A stretch of DNA of 64,000 bases, taken from assembly GCA_019009955.1 (NCBI GenBank), contig CM032231.1, positions 92,091,001-92,155,000 of the forward strand, given 5' to 3'. Below, in pieces: positions 12,854 to 27,800 of the stretch. The notes under the pieces are model-generated. The model was not told where the DNA came from. It was given only the letters and a program-made list of their open reading frames with translations, and ran no database searches. The DNA is from Riptortus pedestris (lineage: Eukaryota; Arthropoda; Insecta; Hemiptera; Alydidae). Every line of letters starts with the position of its first letter. Position 1 is the first letter of the stretch. The position numbers and the translations under genes are program-made.

Positions 12854-15800
12854 CTGCTCGACAAGAAAAAAAAAAAAAGATAAAAGATAATAAATGTTAT
12901 GAAGGAATATACATGCATTTTTATGATATTGTTGAAGAATCAAATTTATATAAATAGTAATCATTCCTTTGAATAAGTAACAATGAAATATATCAATAAT
13001 TTTTTTTAAAATTATTTTCAAAGAAGATATGAATATGAACTCATTTCACTAAAACAAAAATAACACATTAAATCAATTTTAAATTTTATAGCAGTTAATT
13101 TAGTTGAGTCAATCCCAACTAAAAACCAAACCTTTTACCTTTTGAAGCTAAAACTGTAATCTTTTATTTCTAACAGGATCTACTAAATTGTAAAATTTTC
13201 TTCCAACAAAAGTTTTCTTAATAAAATCCGAATGGTGATTAGGAGAGATATAATTTAATGTTTAAATGTCTCCAGTTTGCAATGTGCCCATGCATTTTCT
13301 TCGAAGCACATTTGATATAATTTAGTATGCGTGTTACAGATATCTTACAAGTTAAAACAGGATAAACAGTAGATACTTATGTTTTTGAATCACGGAAGGT
13401 TCATGTTTAATTAATTATATGGATTATTTTGTTGATGTATCTATAAGCTTTCCCATGTTTTCTGGAACAGAAGTCCCGATTTTTAAGAAATGAAACAACT
13501 TAATTTTAAAAACCAAAACTTTCTTTACTTTGGGTGTGATAAAGAAATTCAAAGCTATTTCTTAAAAATTGGAAAACATAGCAACGGATAGATGTAAGTA
13601 ATGTCCACCATAGAGGAGATAATCAAGAATGTTATAATGTTAAGTCTCAGATTAGATCCCATGTGAATATTTCGTTGTGGGTAGATTACTCGTGTGGGAG
13701 CCAAATTGTTGAAATAAAAAAAAAGACTGTTAATCTGTAAATAACCTAAATCAATGAGCCATACTTGTTTTAAGTAAACATAGAATACAATAAATTATCA
13801 ACATCTTTTTAGGCCATTAAAAGGAAACATTAATATATTCTCAGGAACCATTTTATTTTTTTCTCGCTAGTTTAATTGCACAAGCTTTTGATGTGAGATG
13901 TGTTAAATGAATAATATTTCATTTTTAAGACTTCTTATCTTGAAACTGGACATTCATATGGCTTGTTCCAGCATTGTCATTGCTTCATTCACAATATTTT
14001 TCAACTTGCCAGTTGTCTCCTTCAGGTGGCTATTTTTTATTTAATTGTAGAAACACAGCTCAGTGCAGCTTGGGATCAAGGAAATGATTGATTATGAAAA
14101 TATAGCACCCTGAAGAACAGCTGGAGCAATCAGTTTACTCAATAATAAATATTTCTTAACTCACATTAATAAAGCAAATTAAAATTATCCCTTCACCTTC
14201 TCTATCTTGAAAGACTGAATTTTGATCACTAGAAGATCATAATAATTACAGCAATAATATATTTGAAACAGGTCACAGAATAAATTTTTATAGATCTATA
14301 ATATTGTTGAAAATATTAACTAACTACATTCTTAATTTATGTATATTCTGAATGTTTAATCAATTAAATGTAGGGAGAATTTCTTAAATATGTACTTTTC
14401 ATTTCAACTGTTATTATCAATTCTCGAAAAAATATTTGTAACATAACACACATAAATGTTAAAAAATTGAAAATAGAAATTATAAGTAACATGAAAATGT
14501 CAAAACCTAAACAACAGAATGTATATAAATTAAAATAATTAAATAAAGGGAAGGAAATAAGGAATTATTCTATCAGAAGTCACCTTCAGCTGGAGAAAAC
14601 ACTTAACAGAGTTGTCAATTATTTACTGATAAAGTATAGTAAAAAGGTACTCTGTAAAACATTTATCCGACATTATCATGTAAAATTATGGATTATTAAA
14701 AAACTTGGTTAAAGTTTCTGTTTTTCATTGAACCACCAAAAACAGAAAAATATTACTACTAGTATATAATCCTGCCTAAATTATGTAAGTATTAACAAGA
14801 TTTTTAAAATGGTCCTATTGTATACTAGATCAGCCTTTAATTATGGACTAAGTTATAATGGCAGAAGTATAGAAGATTATTTTAGCTTAAGTGTTATAAG
14901 AGATGTATAAAAAAGATGAAGTAGCAATCTGATTTTTTGGGAGGATTGAGCAAATACATAATTTTATTGTGTGCGCATCTGTTGCAATTAGTGACTTGAC
15001 TCTATTAACACTATGACTGTCTGTTTTGGCATACCTAAGTAAGCATGAATTGTGAAATAGCTACTATCCAGATATACAGGTAAGGGTATGATCAATACAT
15101 GAAAACCCAAATAGTAATGTGAAAGAAAGTTTATCAAAACATATGATATAATGTCTTTTACTTATGTCATTCCAACATTGCTACACCCCATGTCTTAATG
15201 AGTACAGATTGGTTACAGAAAATACACACACTTTCATCATCATGGGAATGGAAAGCTGGAAATAAACTAATTTAATTTAAGTAAGAACAAATTTCATAAT
15301 TACTTATCATAGAAGTGTAATAACATAAAACAATAGTGTAAAACTGAATAAATAAATAAAGCTAGAATGGTTAAATGTCCAGATTTTTCTATGCACTACA
15401 GAAAACCCTCTAATAGTGAAGCCCTCCAATGAAGTTTCAAATTTATAAGGAGACCATTCCAAAGTTTATATGTGATTGTGAAATGAGGTATCCTGCTAAG
15501 TAGAAATGGAAGACAATAGTTATCTCAAAGAGGAGAATCTATGAAAACATTTTTGAGTCCATTTAATAGTAACACACATGGAATATCAAAAACAATGTAC
15601 CGAAAGACTATAGGAAACCTTGCATCTACATAATACCTTCCAGTAAGAAGTTTAGTGAGTAATTAAATGACCAAAAAATCAAATAAAAAATGAAACCCTG
15701 CATAATATTCAAATTGATAAATATCAGGAGGAAGAGACTAACTGAGGGAGAGATGTCCAAGAATTAGTAAACAGACTTACAAGGATAGAAAAGTTGTCTT

Positions 15801-18800
15801 TTACTGATCTAGCAGGAAAGTGTAGTGAATATTTTAAGATGTCTACACAACCCCAGCTAACATAATTTTGTGCTAGATCTTCTGTTTTGGCATGGTTTAA
15901 CCCCAAACTGTATAACTGTGGAAATGTGTAGACAACACTTATTACACAAACTGAACTGTTGTATAGCAAACAAACAGCAGAATAAACTAAATATATGCAA
16001 ATCACAGTCAAAGTGTTAAATAGAGTAACGAATAAAAAGGAAGTTTTCCTTTACTTAGTTCTTAAAATAAAAGGACACATTGATACTATGAAAAATAAAA
16101 CTTATTATACCACTTTTATTCGGTATTAACAATCCATTAAATGAAATAGGTATTTTGAGAAAATCTATATTCATAAACAAAAAGTCTAAAAATTCCTAAT
16201 CAAACAGTATAAATAATACTTCAATTATTTAGTAGCTGAAGATGAATTTGAGAAGAAAAAAATTTGATTTATATGCCTAAAACAAAATGATGATTAAAAA
16301 TAAAAAGCAATTTTCTAGTTCCTCATGGTTTCAGAGTTTTTAGAGTTCACCAATTTTACATTGTCATACTTTTATAAAGATTCTTAACAATATAAAATGC
16401 CCATTTCTTTAGGTGGGTAATTATGAGAAAATATACTTACTGAAATGATTAAAATAATGCTTACTACCTAACAAATACATTACCCATTAAGATATAATTA
16501 CCTTATGTGTTTCTGTATTTTGTTCGTAAATGCCCTTGGTACCAATTAATATTTCGTGTTTTTAAATGCTTATATACAATCAAAGTGATAATAAAAACAT
16601 TACTAAGAAATAACGAGTATTATATAAAGAGATAGCAAAAAAGAAAGTTTAATAAAATTTAAGTGTGATTAAAATAATTTAAAAATCAATAAAATAAAGT
16701 GTATTTTGCTAAATAAATAAATAACTATTTATATAGATCTAAATGTTTAATCAATAATAAATAATTCAAATTAAATAAATAAAAACAAAAATATTTTTAC
16801 AGATACAGAGCAAGCTCTTAGCTTGAAATTGTTCTAGTATTGATATCAGTTCTAAAATACTGTCAGTGCAGATCTAAGAGCTTGCATTTAACATTCAACT
16901 ACTTATGTACATATTAATACATATAATACATAATACTATAATTTTTTCTTTATAAGTTTAGTATATCATACAAAATATCATACAATAGTAAATTTATAAA
17001 TATTTGTGGCAGTTGAATTTTTTTAATTATTCTGCCTAGCACCATAAATGCTCCCAAGCTGAAATGATTAACATAATAATAACTTTTTAATAAGAAAAAG
17101 GAACACATAATACCTTTAATACTTGAACTTAATAGTCACATTTTTGTCAAAAAGGACATTATAAATAAATAATACTTGCAAATGAACTCTTTAAAATAAT
17201 GAGTAAATCAAATGAGAAAATAATTAAATCGATTGACTAAAATTTTTTCAAAGACTCAAGACTACGATTATTTGCAAAAAGTTTCTGACAACTAACTTGG
17301 TAAAAGTTTTATTTTTTAATGGGGTTTTCACTATTATGATAACATTAATGGTTGAATAAAAGCATTCCTATTTGTATTCAGAATACATTATCTAAAAGGG
17401 AGAGAGTGAGAAGGAGAGAGGAGAGAGGGGGAAGGGAGAAAGATCAGTACAAAAATTTATTGCTTATGAATAAAAGCTAAAAATAAAAATTGTCAAAGGG
17501 TAACTCAACCCTTAATGATTTATAAAATTCTGGGAGTAGCTTTTGTAGGAGGTTGCTAGAAAAGAATGAAAGAAATAAAAGTGCTTGTCGTAGAAGATCT
17601 ACCGTAGAACACATTTTTGATGAAGCACAATACATCAGTTCAAAAAATTCAGACAAAAAAATGTGAGTTTAATGTGGATCTGCATAACCTTATTACCTCA
17701 GCATTGGCTTAGAGATTGAAACATTGTTGGATACTTATGGTTCTAAGGAAAACTGAGAAGTTCGTCAGATTGAGATAAAGATTGGGTGGGAAGTAGAATA
17801 AGTTGAAAAGTCAAAAATCAAAAAATGTCCCTGAGTATAAGAACAGAGACTAGGATTATGTGAATAAGATACTCCTTCTAAAGAGGTTACAGAGGAAAGC
17901 TGAGCTCATAAAAATCATCAGATGAATATACATGAATTGTAGTAATACATTCACCAAGAACAGGAAAGTAAATTAAAATAATGTTATTAATAGAATATGC
18001 TAACAATTATTGAAAATTAAATTTTCAATGTTTTGGAATAAAACATAAATTTTTCCAATAAGTAAGTCCAAATATTGGAAATCCTAATTATTTTTTAATA
18101 AATAAGTTCCTATCATTACTTATATATTTTCCTTTAAATAAATAATATCTTTGGATTCATAGTTGTTAAAGCAGGAGATTTCATTCTCATTTAACATCCG
18201 AAGAAGCAACAATGTGTGTGATTGCAAGCACTTCAAAGATTCGAACTGCATGATCCAAGTTAGTTGCAGATTTAAAAAAAAGTATAATTTAAAAACTATT
18301 TGAAATTTCAACTTTGTTTCTGGTGCTCGCATACTACATAATATTTGGTAATGCAACGTCCCTTTTCATTCAATTGACTAATACTTCTCAGAGAGAATAG
18401 ATAAAAACTTTTGTTTGAACTAGCTAAATACATGTATTTATACAAATAGAACAAAGATATGTTCTTAAGAAACCTTAAAGTGCTATGTTATTGTCTCTGA
18501 CAAATATCAAAGATTACATTGAATATCATAGCAAAATTCTATAGTGCTACAGGAAAATACATTTCGTAAATATGACAATTTTCCTAAAAGAATCAGCATT
18601 AACACATCTTCATAGTCATTTTGGTCGGAAGAAAACAATCAGCAGAACAAGATTTACTCCTTGTTTTTCTTCATTAGCCATCAAGCACCTAACTGCTCCC
18701 TTTGCAGTTAAGAGTGGGACGAGATTCCGTAAAATACTTGTCTTAAGTATTGATTTTTTCATTGATGTTCATAATATAAATACGAAGAGCAGAATAGTTA

Positions 18801-21800
18801 ATATCAAGAGACTTAAAACGAGGCAGATGATGATGTATATTTTTTTCTGAAAGCAAACAAAAAAAAAATTAATTAAAAACTTAATAATGAAGTAACTTTT
18901 GTTAGATGTATAACAAATTCTAGATCATCATTAGAATTTTAATCTAAATCATGTTCATCATAAATAATGGAGCAGTTTCACATAACATAAGAAATCAATA
19001 TTCCTCTAGGCAGAAAACCTGGATGCTTAACAAATTTCATGCTGAATATAGTTTTCAATAATTCAAGATTTAGATGGAAATTTTCTTAGAGCAATGTCAA
19101 GTCGATAATTTTATACTTATGATAATGAAACTCATTATTTAACTTTTTGAAGTAGCAAAATATTAGGAGTTTGTTGACCATATAGAAGAGACAACTTAAA
19201 TGGGGGCCCAGTAGGAAGTTGAAAAACAATATCTTAATTTCTACACATCAGGTCAAAAAATATTATACAATTTACTAGGTGAAATTATTAAACATGAAAA
19301 ACAAGGCAAAAGCTCTGTACCTATTTTATGTATCCTTAATAGGAACAAAGATATTTGACATTTTGTGTGAACGTCCCCTGAAAACCATTTTCCCCTAAAC
19401 ACATATATGTGCAGACACGCATGTGTGCATGTGCATACACACACACAAAATATATAAAAAAGAAGCTGATGTATTGGATTTAACTTGCATTCCTTAACTC
19501 CAAAAAGGAGCTTTAATCTATAAATTATGTCCCTTTCTCGAAACAGCTGTTTCAACTGATTTACAAACCTTTCTGATGATCATCAATTTCTGGTACTTCT
19601 ACTTCTAACTGTCTGTGAAGGTTGATCCTGTTCATTTCTGGGCGGTATCATTTCTTCCATCAATTTTGGTAAAGCAACCTAAAGTAAATGATTTCTCTTG
19701 AGTTGTGATCCATTGTCCAGAATGACTAAGTTTGATTGAGTTATTTGGAAGTTCCACAAGAACATTTCCAATGGCCAGCTCCTTTAGCTCTAAAATACTC
19801 TTTCTTTAATCATAGTAATTCTTTTGTCAATCTATAATTTACCTCTCTTTTTCTTTGAACTGTTGAATATCCACCTGACTGACAATTTTGAAATCTTTCA
19901 TGAAGCATAGGATGTTCTTAAATTCCTTCCGTACAGCAACTCGGTTGAGGATACCCCAATAGTTTTAGTGCACACCAATAATCCAAGGTTTCAGTTCATG
20001 TTCTTAAGCAGAATTCTTTAGTTATGACTTCAGCATTCATTTTGGATGGACTGTTAGTATACGTCAGATCGAAAAATTGTATAGAAGCAATCTTATTGCA
20101 AATTAAATTTACTATAAATATTGTTCTATACGCATTTTTCGTATACTAAGTATTAACCGAGATATTTGGATTTTATAGCATTACACTTTCAGTAAACCAC
20201 CACTCCTACTAGTGTCATATTAATGATAAGCTGTTACTACATGAACGACTTCATTACAAGATTAAATGCCAAATATTGTTTTCAACAAAGCTTTATTATA
20301 CGAGATACAAACAAATACTTTCTGTTGACCCCCTCCCCTTTTTATTTGTTCTTGGATTACTGAAATCTGAGTGATTGAGATAGAAATTATTCAGATTAAT
20401 TTCAAATTACTCCACTAGTTATAGCAAATAGCTTTCAACAAAATTAATATGTCATATTCTGATATATTTCATTAATTGTTTGTTCCGGTCTAGAGTAATT
20501 CTATCTATTCAGCGCTGTGTAGTTGGCTGCACTGTTTGTTTACAATTCAGATACTTTCCGTTTTAGATATTATTAACTTTTAAAATGAGTTAATGATTTC
20601 TTATTACCGTTTGTATTTATTCCCTTAACATTCACAGTGGTGTTACCAGTATGTAGATTTATCTGATGTAAACCTTCCCGTGGGAAATCTGCTTAGTTTA
20701 CACATCCCCTGCATGACGGACTTTTTCAATAGAACTCATAATAATGGAGATATTATGAATTGAAAGAATTCCCCCTCTGACACCCCCCCCCATTCCTCGT
20801 TCAGCTTCAGCCATTAACACATATGATCTTTAGTATTGAATGAAACAATTAAATATTGAGTAAGGTATAGATCAAATAAACCTTTTTTTTTAAATTAAGA
20901 GTGTAAAATCTTATACAACGCCTTCATCACACAATATACGTAGGTGTGTGTACCTCACACAGAAAAAGGACGATGCCAATATTTGGTATTTAAGCTTCAA
21001 ATAAAGTGGTTCATGATATAACAGCCTATTGTTAATATGACGTTAGTAGGAGTGGGGTTTACTGAATACTCAAAACTAAAAAAATGCAAGTTTCTCAGTT
21101 AATATTTATGATAGAGAAAATACATATATGACAACATTTATAGACAATTACATTTGCAATAAGATTGGTAATAACAATTTTTCAATCCAGAGATATTTAG
21201 AATTTTCTAAATTCTTCCCATATGATTTCAGCTGTTAATGAACTTGATGCTTAGTTTTACATGGAACATTTATACATCGAGTTTGGTAATGATTAAGTAA
21301 AAACTGCTACTGCTAGAGCAGTAACAGACAATATTTTCATCATCTACTAAGTAGGATCAATAGACATTTGAAGAAAAGTTTTGTAAATCATGTCATGAGT
21401 ACATGATGATAGCCCAGTTACTCAATAGCTGATTTCCCTTTTGAAAATCTGCTAAAACATCAACAGTCACCCAATTATCAGTATCTTTTCATGTAACTTT
21501 CTACTGTACTCTGAGAAGTTTTTTTTTCAATTCCTTGAAAGCTTTGAGTTGCTGTGTAAGTCAATATTTTCTTTAGAAAACCCTTGCTAGGTCTGTGATC
21601 ACCTAAATTGGTCACAAATCTTATCGGCTGGTTTTCCATGCCTAGGAACTGTCGCAATTCATGCACATTTTCTGGGGCTTACATTTCTCAAAAGGGTTAT
21701 CCTTTCTCAGGATTGGGTTTTAAGGCTTGGTCTGAGTTAATATTTCTAAGAAAACCACACTTTGTGATTTATGTTGAGTACTAGATTTCTTCCGTTGAGT

Positions 21801-24800
21801 TTCATTACTTCAGCTAACCTTACATCATGTTGTTCCTCTGCTCTACCTACAAGTAATTTGTTTGGCTATGGAAATCTGACAAAAGCTAACTAATCCTTTT
21901 CTGATAAGCCTCTGACCCATAGTAGACGCCAAAAGATGAATGAATGAAGCAAAACCTCCCAAATAGAGTTATGAAGATAGTCCCCTTGAATGGACCCTCA
22001 CAAAAGGAATCTGTCAAAATCCACATTTCAATCGTTTGCTTCTTCTAATTTGGACAACAATTCTTCAACTTATGGAAACTGGAGATGTTCCCGCTTCACA
22101 AACTGATTGGGTTTGGTGTTTTCAATGCAAAGCCTTATTAATCCTCATTTTCTCAAAACTGCCATAATTCATTCACCCCTTTACTAAACTTCCTTTAGTA
22201 ATTCTAAGTTCTACTTGGACTTTCTTGTGTAGTGTAAGTACTCCTTGGCAAGGTGTAATTGCAAATAAATGGGCATGTTCTTACAGTACAATCTTGAATG
22301 TTCCCGTTCCTGAAAATACGTTTGGATATCATCTTAAAAATTTTCCCCATCCACTAAATTCAGACTGAATAAGAGAATTTTTAGTTTCAATATAGCATTT
22401 TGACCAAAGAGAAGAATGTTTTGGTAGTGGGGAGCACCAAAATAACTTCCAAAAATTGATTTTCCTTATGTGTGATTTTGGTTGAATTAACTTAGTATGT
22501 CCAAGTCCACAAAGTTTCTTTCCTGTTTTCTGGGCATGCAGGTCAAGGGTCTCGGCCAATTGCCTCCCCCTCACTCTCACAAACTTGCATTCGGAATCCA
22601 TTTTTAACTTACCTTACCCCTTTGATGGCTACATCAAGAGTGAAGCAAAAGTGTGGTTTAAATGGGAATGATAATTCACCCAAGTAATTTGAATCAGATT
22701 TATCTTTAAAATAGACCCTTCACAACCAATTTCAGGAAAAAAAGATACTTAATGCCCCAGATTTTTACATTTCTCATTATAGCCAAAATGTGATAAATTT
22801 TGCTAATAATTTTGGTCAACCTAACACCAAATTCCTTTGTTCCAATAAGTAAACAACACTTGTTTGATGTGTGTTAACACCCAAGAAATCATCTGTGGTG
22901 CCAGCCATTACCTGTCTCACATACCTGAGCTGTGGTCACCATCTGAATATGACTTTGATCCTTTATAAACAAAGAGTATGAAGATGGCAAACTACCTTAT
23001 CCTCTCCTTTCAGTTGTTGTCCCCTTTAATACTTGTGTTGAACAACAAATTTTAATTTATTACTTTTGTACTTATTCCTTTTTATTTACACCCTGCTGTC
23101 TCCCATTTCCTTAATTTTTTTACAGCGGAGTATCCATTCAAGGTATTTTGAAAGAATTAATGAATAATAAACGGTAATGTTACATACTGAGGCTTAGGGG
23201 TTAACAGGGGGTAGAGTAGGTGATAGCCAAGCCCTACTCCCTGTATGTCTACTTTGTTTTGATTAGAAACTCACTTCAATTTAGCTTTTAATAACATTAC
23301 ATTTTTTTCAATAAGGATAATTCACAATTTGCTTAAACAACCCACTGTCATATTATGTCTTTCATTTTTTTCTTTTTTTATTCACCATTTTAGAATTTTC
23401 TTCAAGCAGACACTCTATTTTGAGAGCCAATTTCATTTCAGATGGCGATATTGTAAAACAACTATTTTATTAGTAAAATTATAATAAATATCCATTATCA
23501 TGATTGATAATGAGAAAAAAAAATGGTTCAATATTTTTACATTTAAAATTACAGTTAAAGACCTTAAATCCTACACAATAATTTGGCGAAGCACCTTCAA
23601 AGCACTTTCTTAGAGTCAAGCACTCAGGTTTACAGTGTCCTTGTGACTCTTTGGAATAGTTGGATCTCCTTTTGTGGCACATTGTTAATTCGAGGAACAT
23701 AGTGAGTAACCTGTGTATCTACAAGATTCCATTAAATGCTCTTACTGTACATATTTAACTCAATTCAATTGAACAATATTTTAATAGCAATCAAAACTTT
23801 ATATGCATATTAAAAACAAGTACATTACTCTGCTATTTACATACATTATGTAACAAAGCATAATAAAATGAGTGGTTGGCTTCCTACAAAAATTGCTTAT
23901 TTCACAACCTGTTTGGAGGCTCAATGGATTACAAATAAACAACATATGAAGGAAGACAACCTCCTTCTTCTGTTGTATTTGGAGTAGACACTGTAAAATC
24001 ACCAGAACGAATTTATATTATACTGCACGCGTACACTTAAACTAATAAATACAGTTTCAAAGATGAGTTGATGAAATCTTTAATTTAAAAACATTGATAA
24101 CCAGAAGTATAATGAACCATTTACATAGCTTGGAGTGTATTCAATTAGCTCATTTGGGTACACAGTTCTGCATGATTTATTATTCATGACAAAGTGCGAC
24201 AGAAAAAAGTTGCACTCCCTAATTTTCAGGCTGTATTAATATTGGGTAATGACCAATTATAGGTAGAAGTAGTAGACCAATAAACTGATATTTTTATGAC
24301 TATCCCTACTGAGGTGTTATTTATATTTTTTATATGTCATATTTATATGTCTTTCAAATATACAAATATATTTCTAGCTTTATGAATACTTTTATAAATG
24401 TATGTATAATGCAGAGCATTAGTTTGAAATATATGAACAATATTTCCTGGGTTAAGGTGCAGCAATCATTAACGTGCATGCTCTCTAAGAGGAAGTAACC
24501 GCAGGTCGAATCCCAACTCAGCAAGTACATTATATTTTCCTAAAGTAAATCAATAGATATATTCCATAAAATAAAAGAATAAAAATAATAAATGTTATAT
24601 ACAAACAATTAATATATCTAACTATTTACAACTCCATAATACAAATCTAATGGGCAGACATACAATGAACAGTATAAATTGATTTATTCAAAGACATTCA
24701 TGACAAAATATGCACATTTAGGCATAACCGACTGGGGTTACAACTAGAACATGCTGGTGACAGGGGCGGGTGCTAACACACTGAACAAACAAACCTTCGC

Positions 24801-27800
24801 TGACCACCTTCTCCTCAATGAAATAAGGTATTGATTCCAGTTCTGATGTTCCAAAAATAAAAATAACAACATCAACAACAATAAAGAAAAAAAAACTGTT
24901 TTTTATATAAAATACTTTAAAAAATCGACAAAACATTCAGAAATGAAAAAACAAAATAAAAAGTCAAATAAAAAAGAGAGAACAGACTGTTGTGTGCATG
25001 TGAAAAAGATTTTTTGCATTTAATATGTTGAAAGATGCTATCAAAGTGAGCATTGTTTTTTTATAGAAATCAAGTGCCATGAATATTGTTTTAAAACAGA
25101 ACCTGTCAATCAACTAATTATTTTCATTAATACATTTAGGGTGGATATATATTTATAAAAGAAGTAACTGAAAAACTATGGTTTCTCAGAATAATTCATT
25201 AATACTAAATATGTTCAACAGTTTTAAACCATTATCCCTGGAACTCAGAATATCCAGATCTCTCATGGTAATGTTTTAAAATTGTCATAAATGCTCAAAA
25301 CTAAAAATTAATAATGAGGAGCATTGGTCCTCAAAAAAAAATACCCCACAGCCCTAATATTTAAACTTGTAGGTTACTATAAAAAACCAATAAAACAATA
25401 TTCTTTTCTCAAAAAAAAGTTTCACAAAACAATGACCAGGAAACTATATTAAGGAAAAATCCTTATAAGATAAGAAAGCAACTACCATATAATAAAATTA
25501 ATAATAAGAAATCAAAGGTGTTTGTATTTCAAGATTGTTGTCTAAATTTTGTGTCCTGTGGAGATAGTTACTGAATATTAGAATAAGAACAGAAACGTGC
25601 AGATATTTTTCACAAAAAAAAATGTTTAACTCAATATAGTTTAAGTTATAGTTATTTATTTTTTTTTTTTAGTTTATCTGGTAAACTACTACAATAGTAA
25701 TAGATATTACGATATGAGAGAAGTAAATGATTAGGTCAACAATACAAATACACACTTTTTGCATCAGATATTATAAAAAAAGGAAATAAAAAAATAATTA
25801 TGAGAGTAAATTTGAAGGAGAAATAGTAAGTTAAATTTCACCTGTTTATATTAATACTGGCTGAACTGAACAAAAAAAAAATGAATCCCTCTATTTGTCA
25901 TTTTTACACTTATGAATTTCAACAAGAAAAAATTAATACATCAACATATATTTTCAAGAGACTAATAACAAATCCATAATAGCTCCTGCGAAAAGTGAAA
26001 ATCACAATCTTTTTACTTCAATCAATCATGTCAATATTTCAGTTTGATCCAATGCCTTAATATAAGCTCTAATCTCAACTTCATATGAATTCAAACTTAG
26101 TTGAGAGTATTAAGCAATTTGCTCAGATAGTCATATTAAAAGAATTTTTTGGTAATAGAGTTTTGAGAAACAGGAGCAAGTTTGTACTGTTTTAGAGCCC
26201 TAGATATCTTTTGAGAAAAGGAATTCAATAAAACAGCCATTATGTAGCTAAAGAAAGAATAATATGAGAAATAACTGAGTATAATAACACAAATTTTATA
26301 TTAGAATCAAACTCAGCAAAATAGTTTTCTTTTAAAATTTCAGACTTTTATCTTACAAGTCACAAGGAAATAAAGAAGGGACAAAAAAAATTTGATGGCA
26401 AATTAAAATGTCAAAAATAAATGAGAAATAAAAATAACCAAGTTATTAGAGAAGGTGCAAAATAATATTAAAGTGAAAACAGAAAGTATGTACCTAAACA
26501 GCTCAAAAGTTAGATGGAAGCAATGGAAGAAACTTTTTTTTTTTTTCAGAGCAAGGAGTACAAAGGATTTTTGGTGCAGATGTGGAATTTTAACAATAGA
26601 CTATGGCAGAAATTATCCAATGGATAGTGAAAATGCATGTGTTCAGGAAATAAAAGGCGGTGTTTTTTAGTCTAAATTTATATGGTTCTATGTGAGTATA
26701 GGTCATTCCAAGATTTGGTTAAACCAAATTAATATAACAAAATATATGTATATATTTTAATTAATGATTATTCTGTTTCTACCAAGGTCGTTAGCAGACA
26801 AAAATGTTTTATTACATTAAAAATGTTTACAGTATTATGGAGCATTAAAGGCTTTGAACAGTGCATGTGTGTGTGTGTGTGTGTGTGTATGTGTGTATGG
26901 ATGGATGTATTATTTACATATATATTCTCTAGAATGTTCTGTAGAGAGGATCCAAAAATGTACATTCTTCTGACATTGTAGAATAGGCAATGTACTAAAA
27001 CATGTTCTGCTGTTAATTTTGAATTACCATTTCGGCAGGCTGGATAAAAATATTTTTTAGGAGATATGTATGTGGGAGTCTTGTGTGACCAATTCTTACA
27101 CGAGTCAGTAAGATTTCTTCAGATCATTTACTTCTGGGTGTTGTTTCCCAAATCTCAAAATCTCAGTTCCCACTTCTGATATTTATGAGTAGTTTAAAAA
27201 GTGTGTGATGATAATTGAATAAATTTAAATTCTGAAGATTAATAGGGTGGAACACTGTGATATAACATCTAACTCTTATAAGCCACAGGCCTGTTAGAAA
27301 GAACTCATATTGATATGTACATTAATAAGTTCAAACTCAGAGAGCATAGTCTTTGTTTAGTTCAAAATAACCTTCATGTCATTAGTAGTACATATTACTT
27401 GAATGAAACCTGCCTTTGGAGTTTTAAATATACCATGAAAACATTGCATTATTTATTTGCACATAAGTTCAACACACTTAGGAACCATCCTTAATTGGCT
27501 TATACACTATCTCCAACTTATCCTCACCAGAATTCAAAATTGAAAGTGCATAATTCTATAGACAGCTTTCAAAAGAGCCTCAATGCATTTAACTCTTTCA
27601 TAAAGTAATTTACATTCTTTTACATTCAATCCTTTTAGACTTTGTCATCAGCTTTGAATGTCTGAATTGTGGACTGTCTGTTGATAAAGAGGATCGTGCT
27701 ACTTAAACTACATTACAAAATCCATTCATTCATCAATCGAAAATTTAGTTTCCAATTATGAGACAATACTATCTATTTCATAGAAATTCAAATTTGAATG

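Noticed and set aside
23479..23700. 73-codon Cys-containing frame that could suggest a small secreted peptide
   Set aside because: No signal peptide, no splice context, AT-rich tail, and it lies within an intron on the gene's strand; cysteine spacing matches nothing I recognise.
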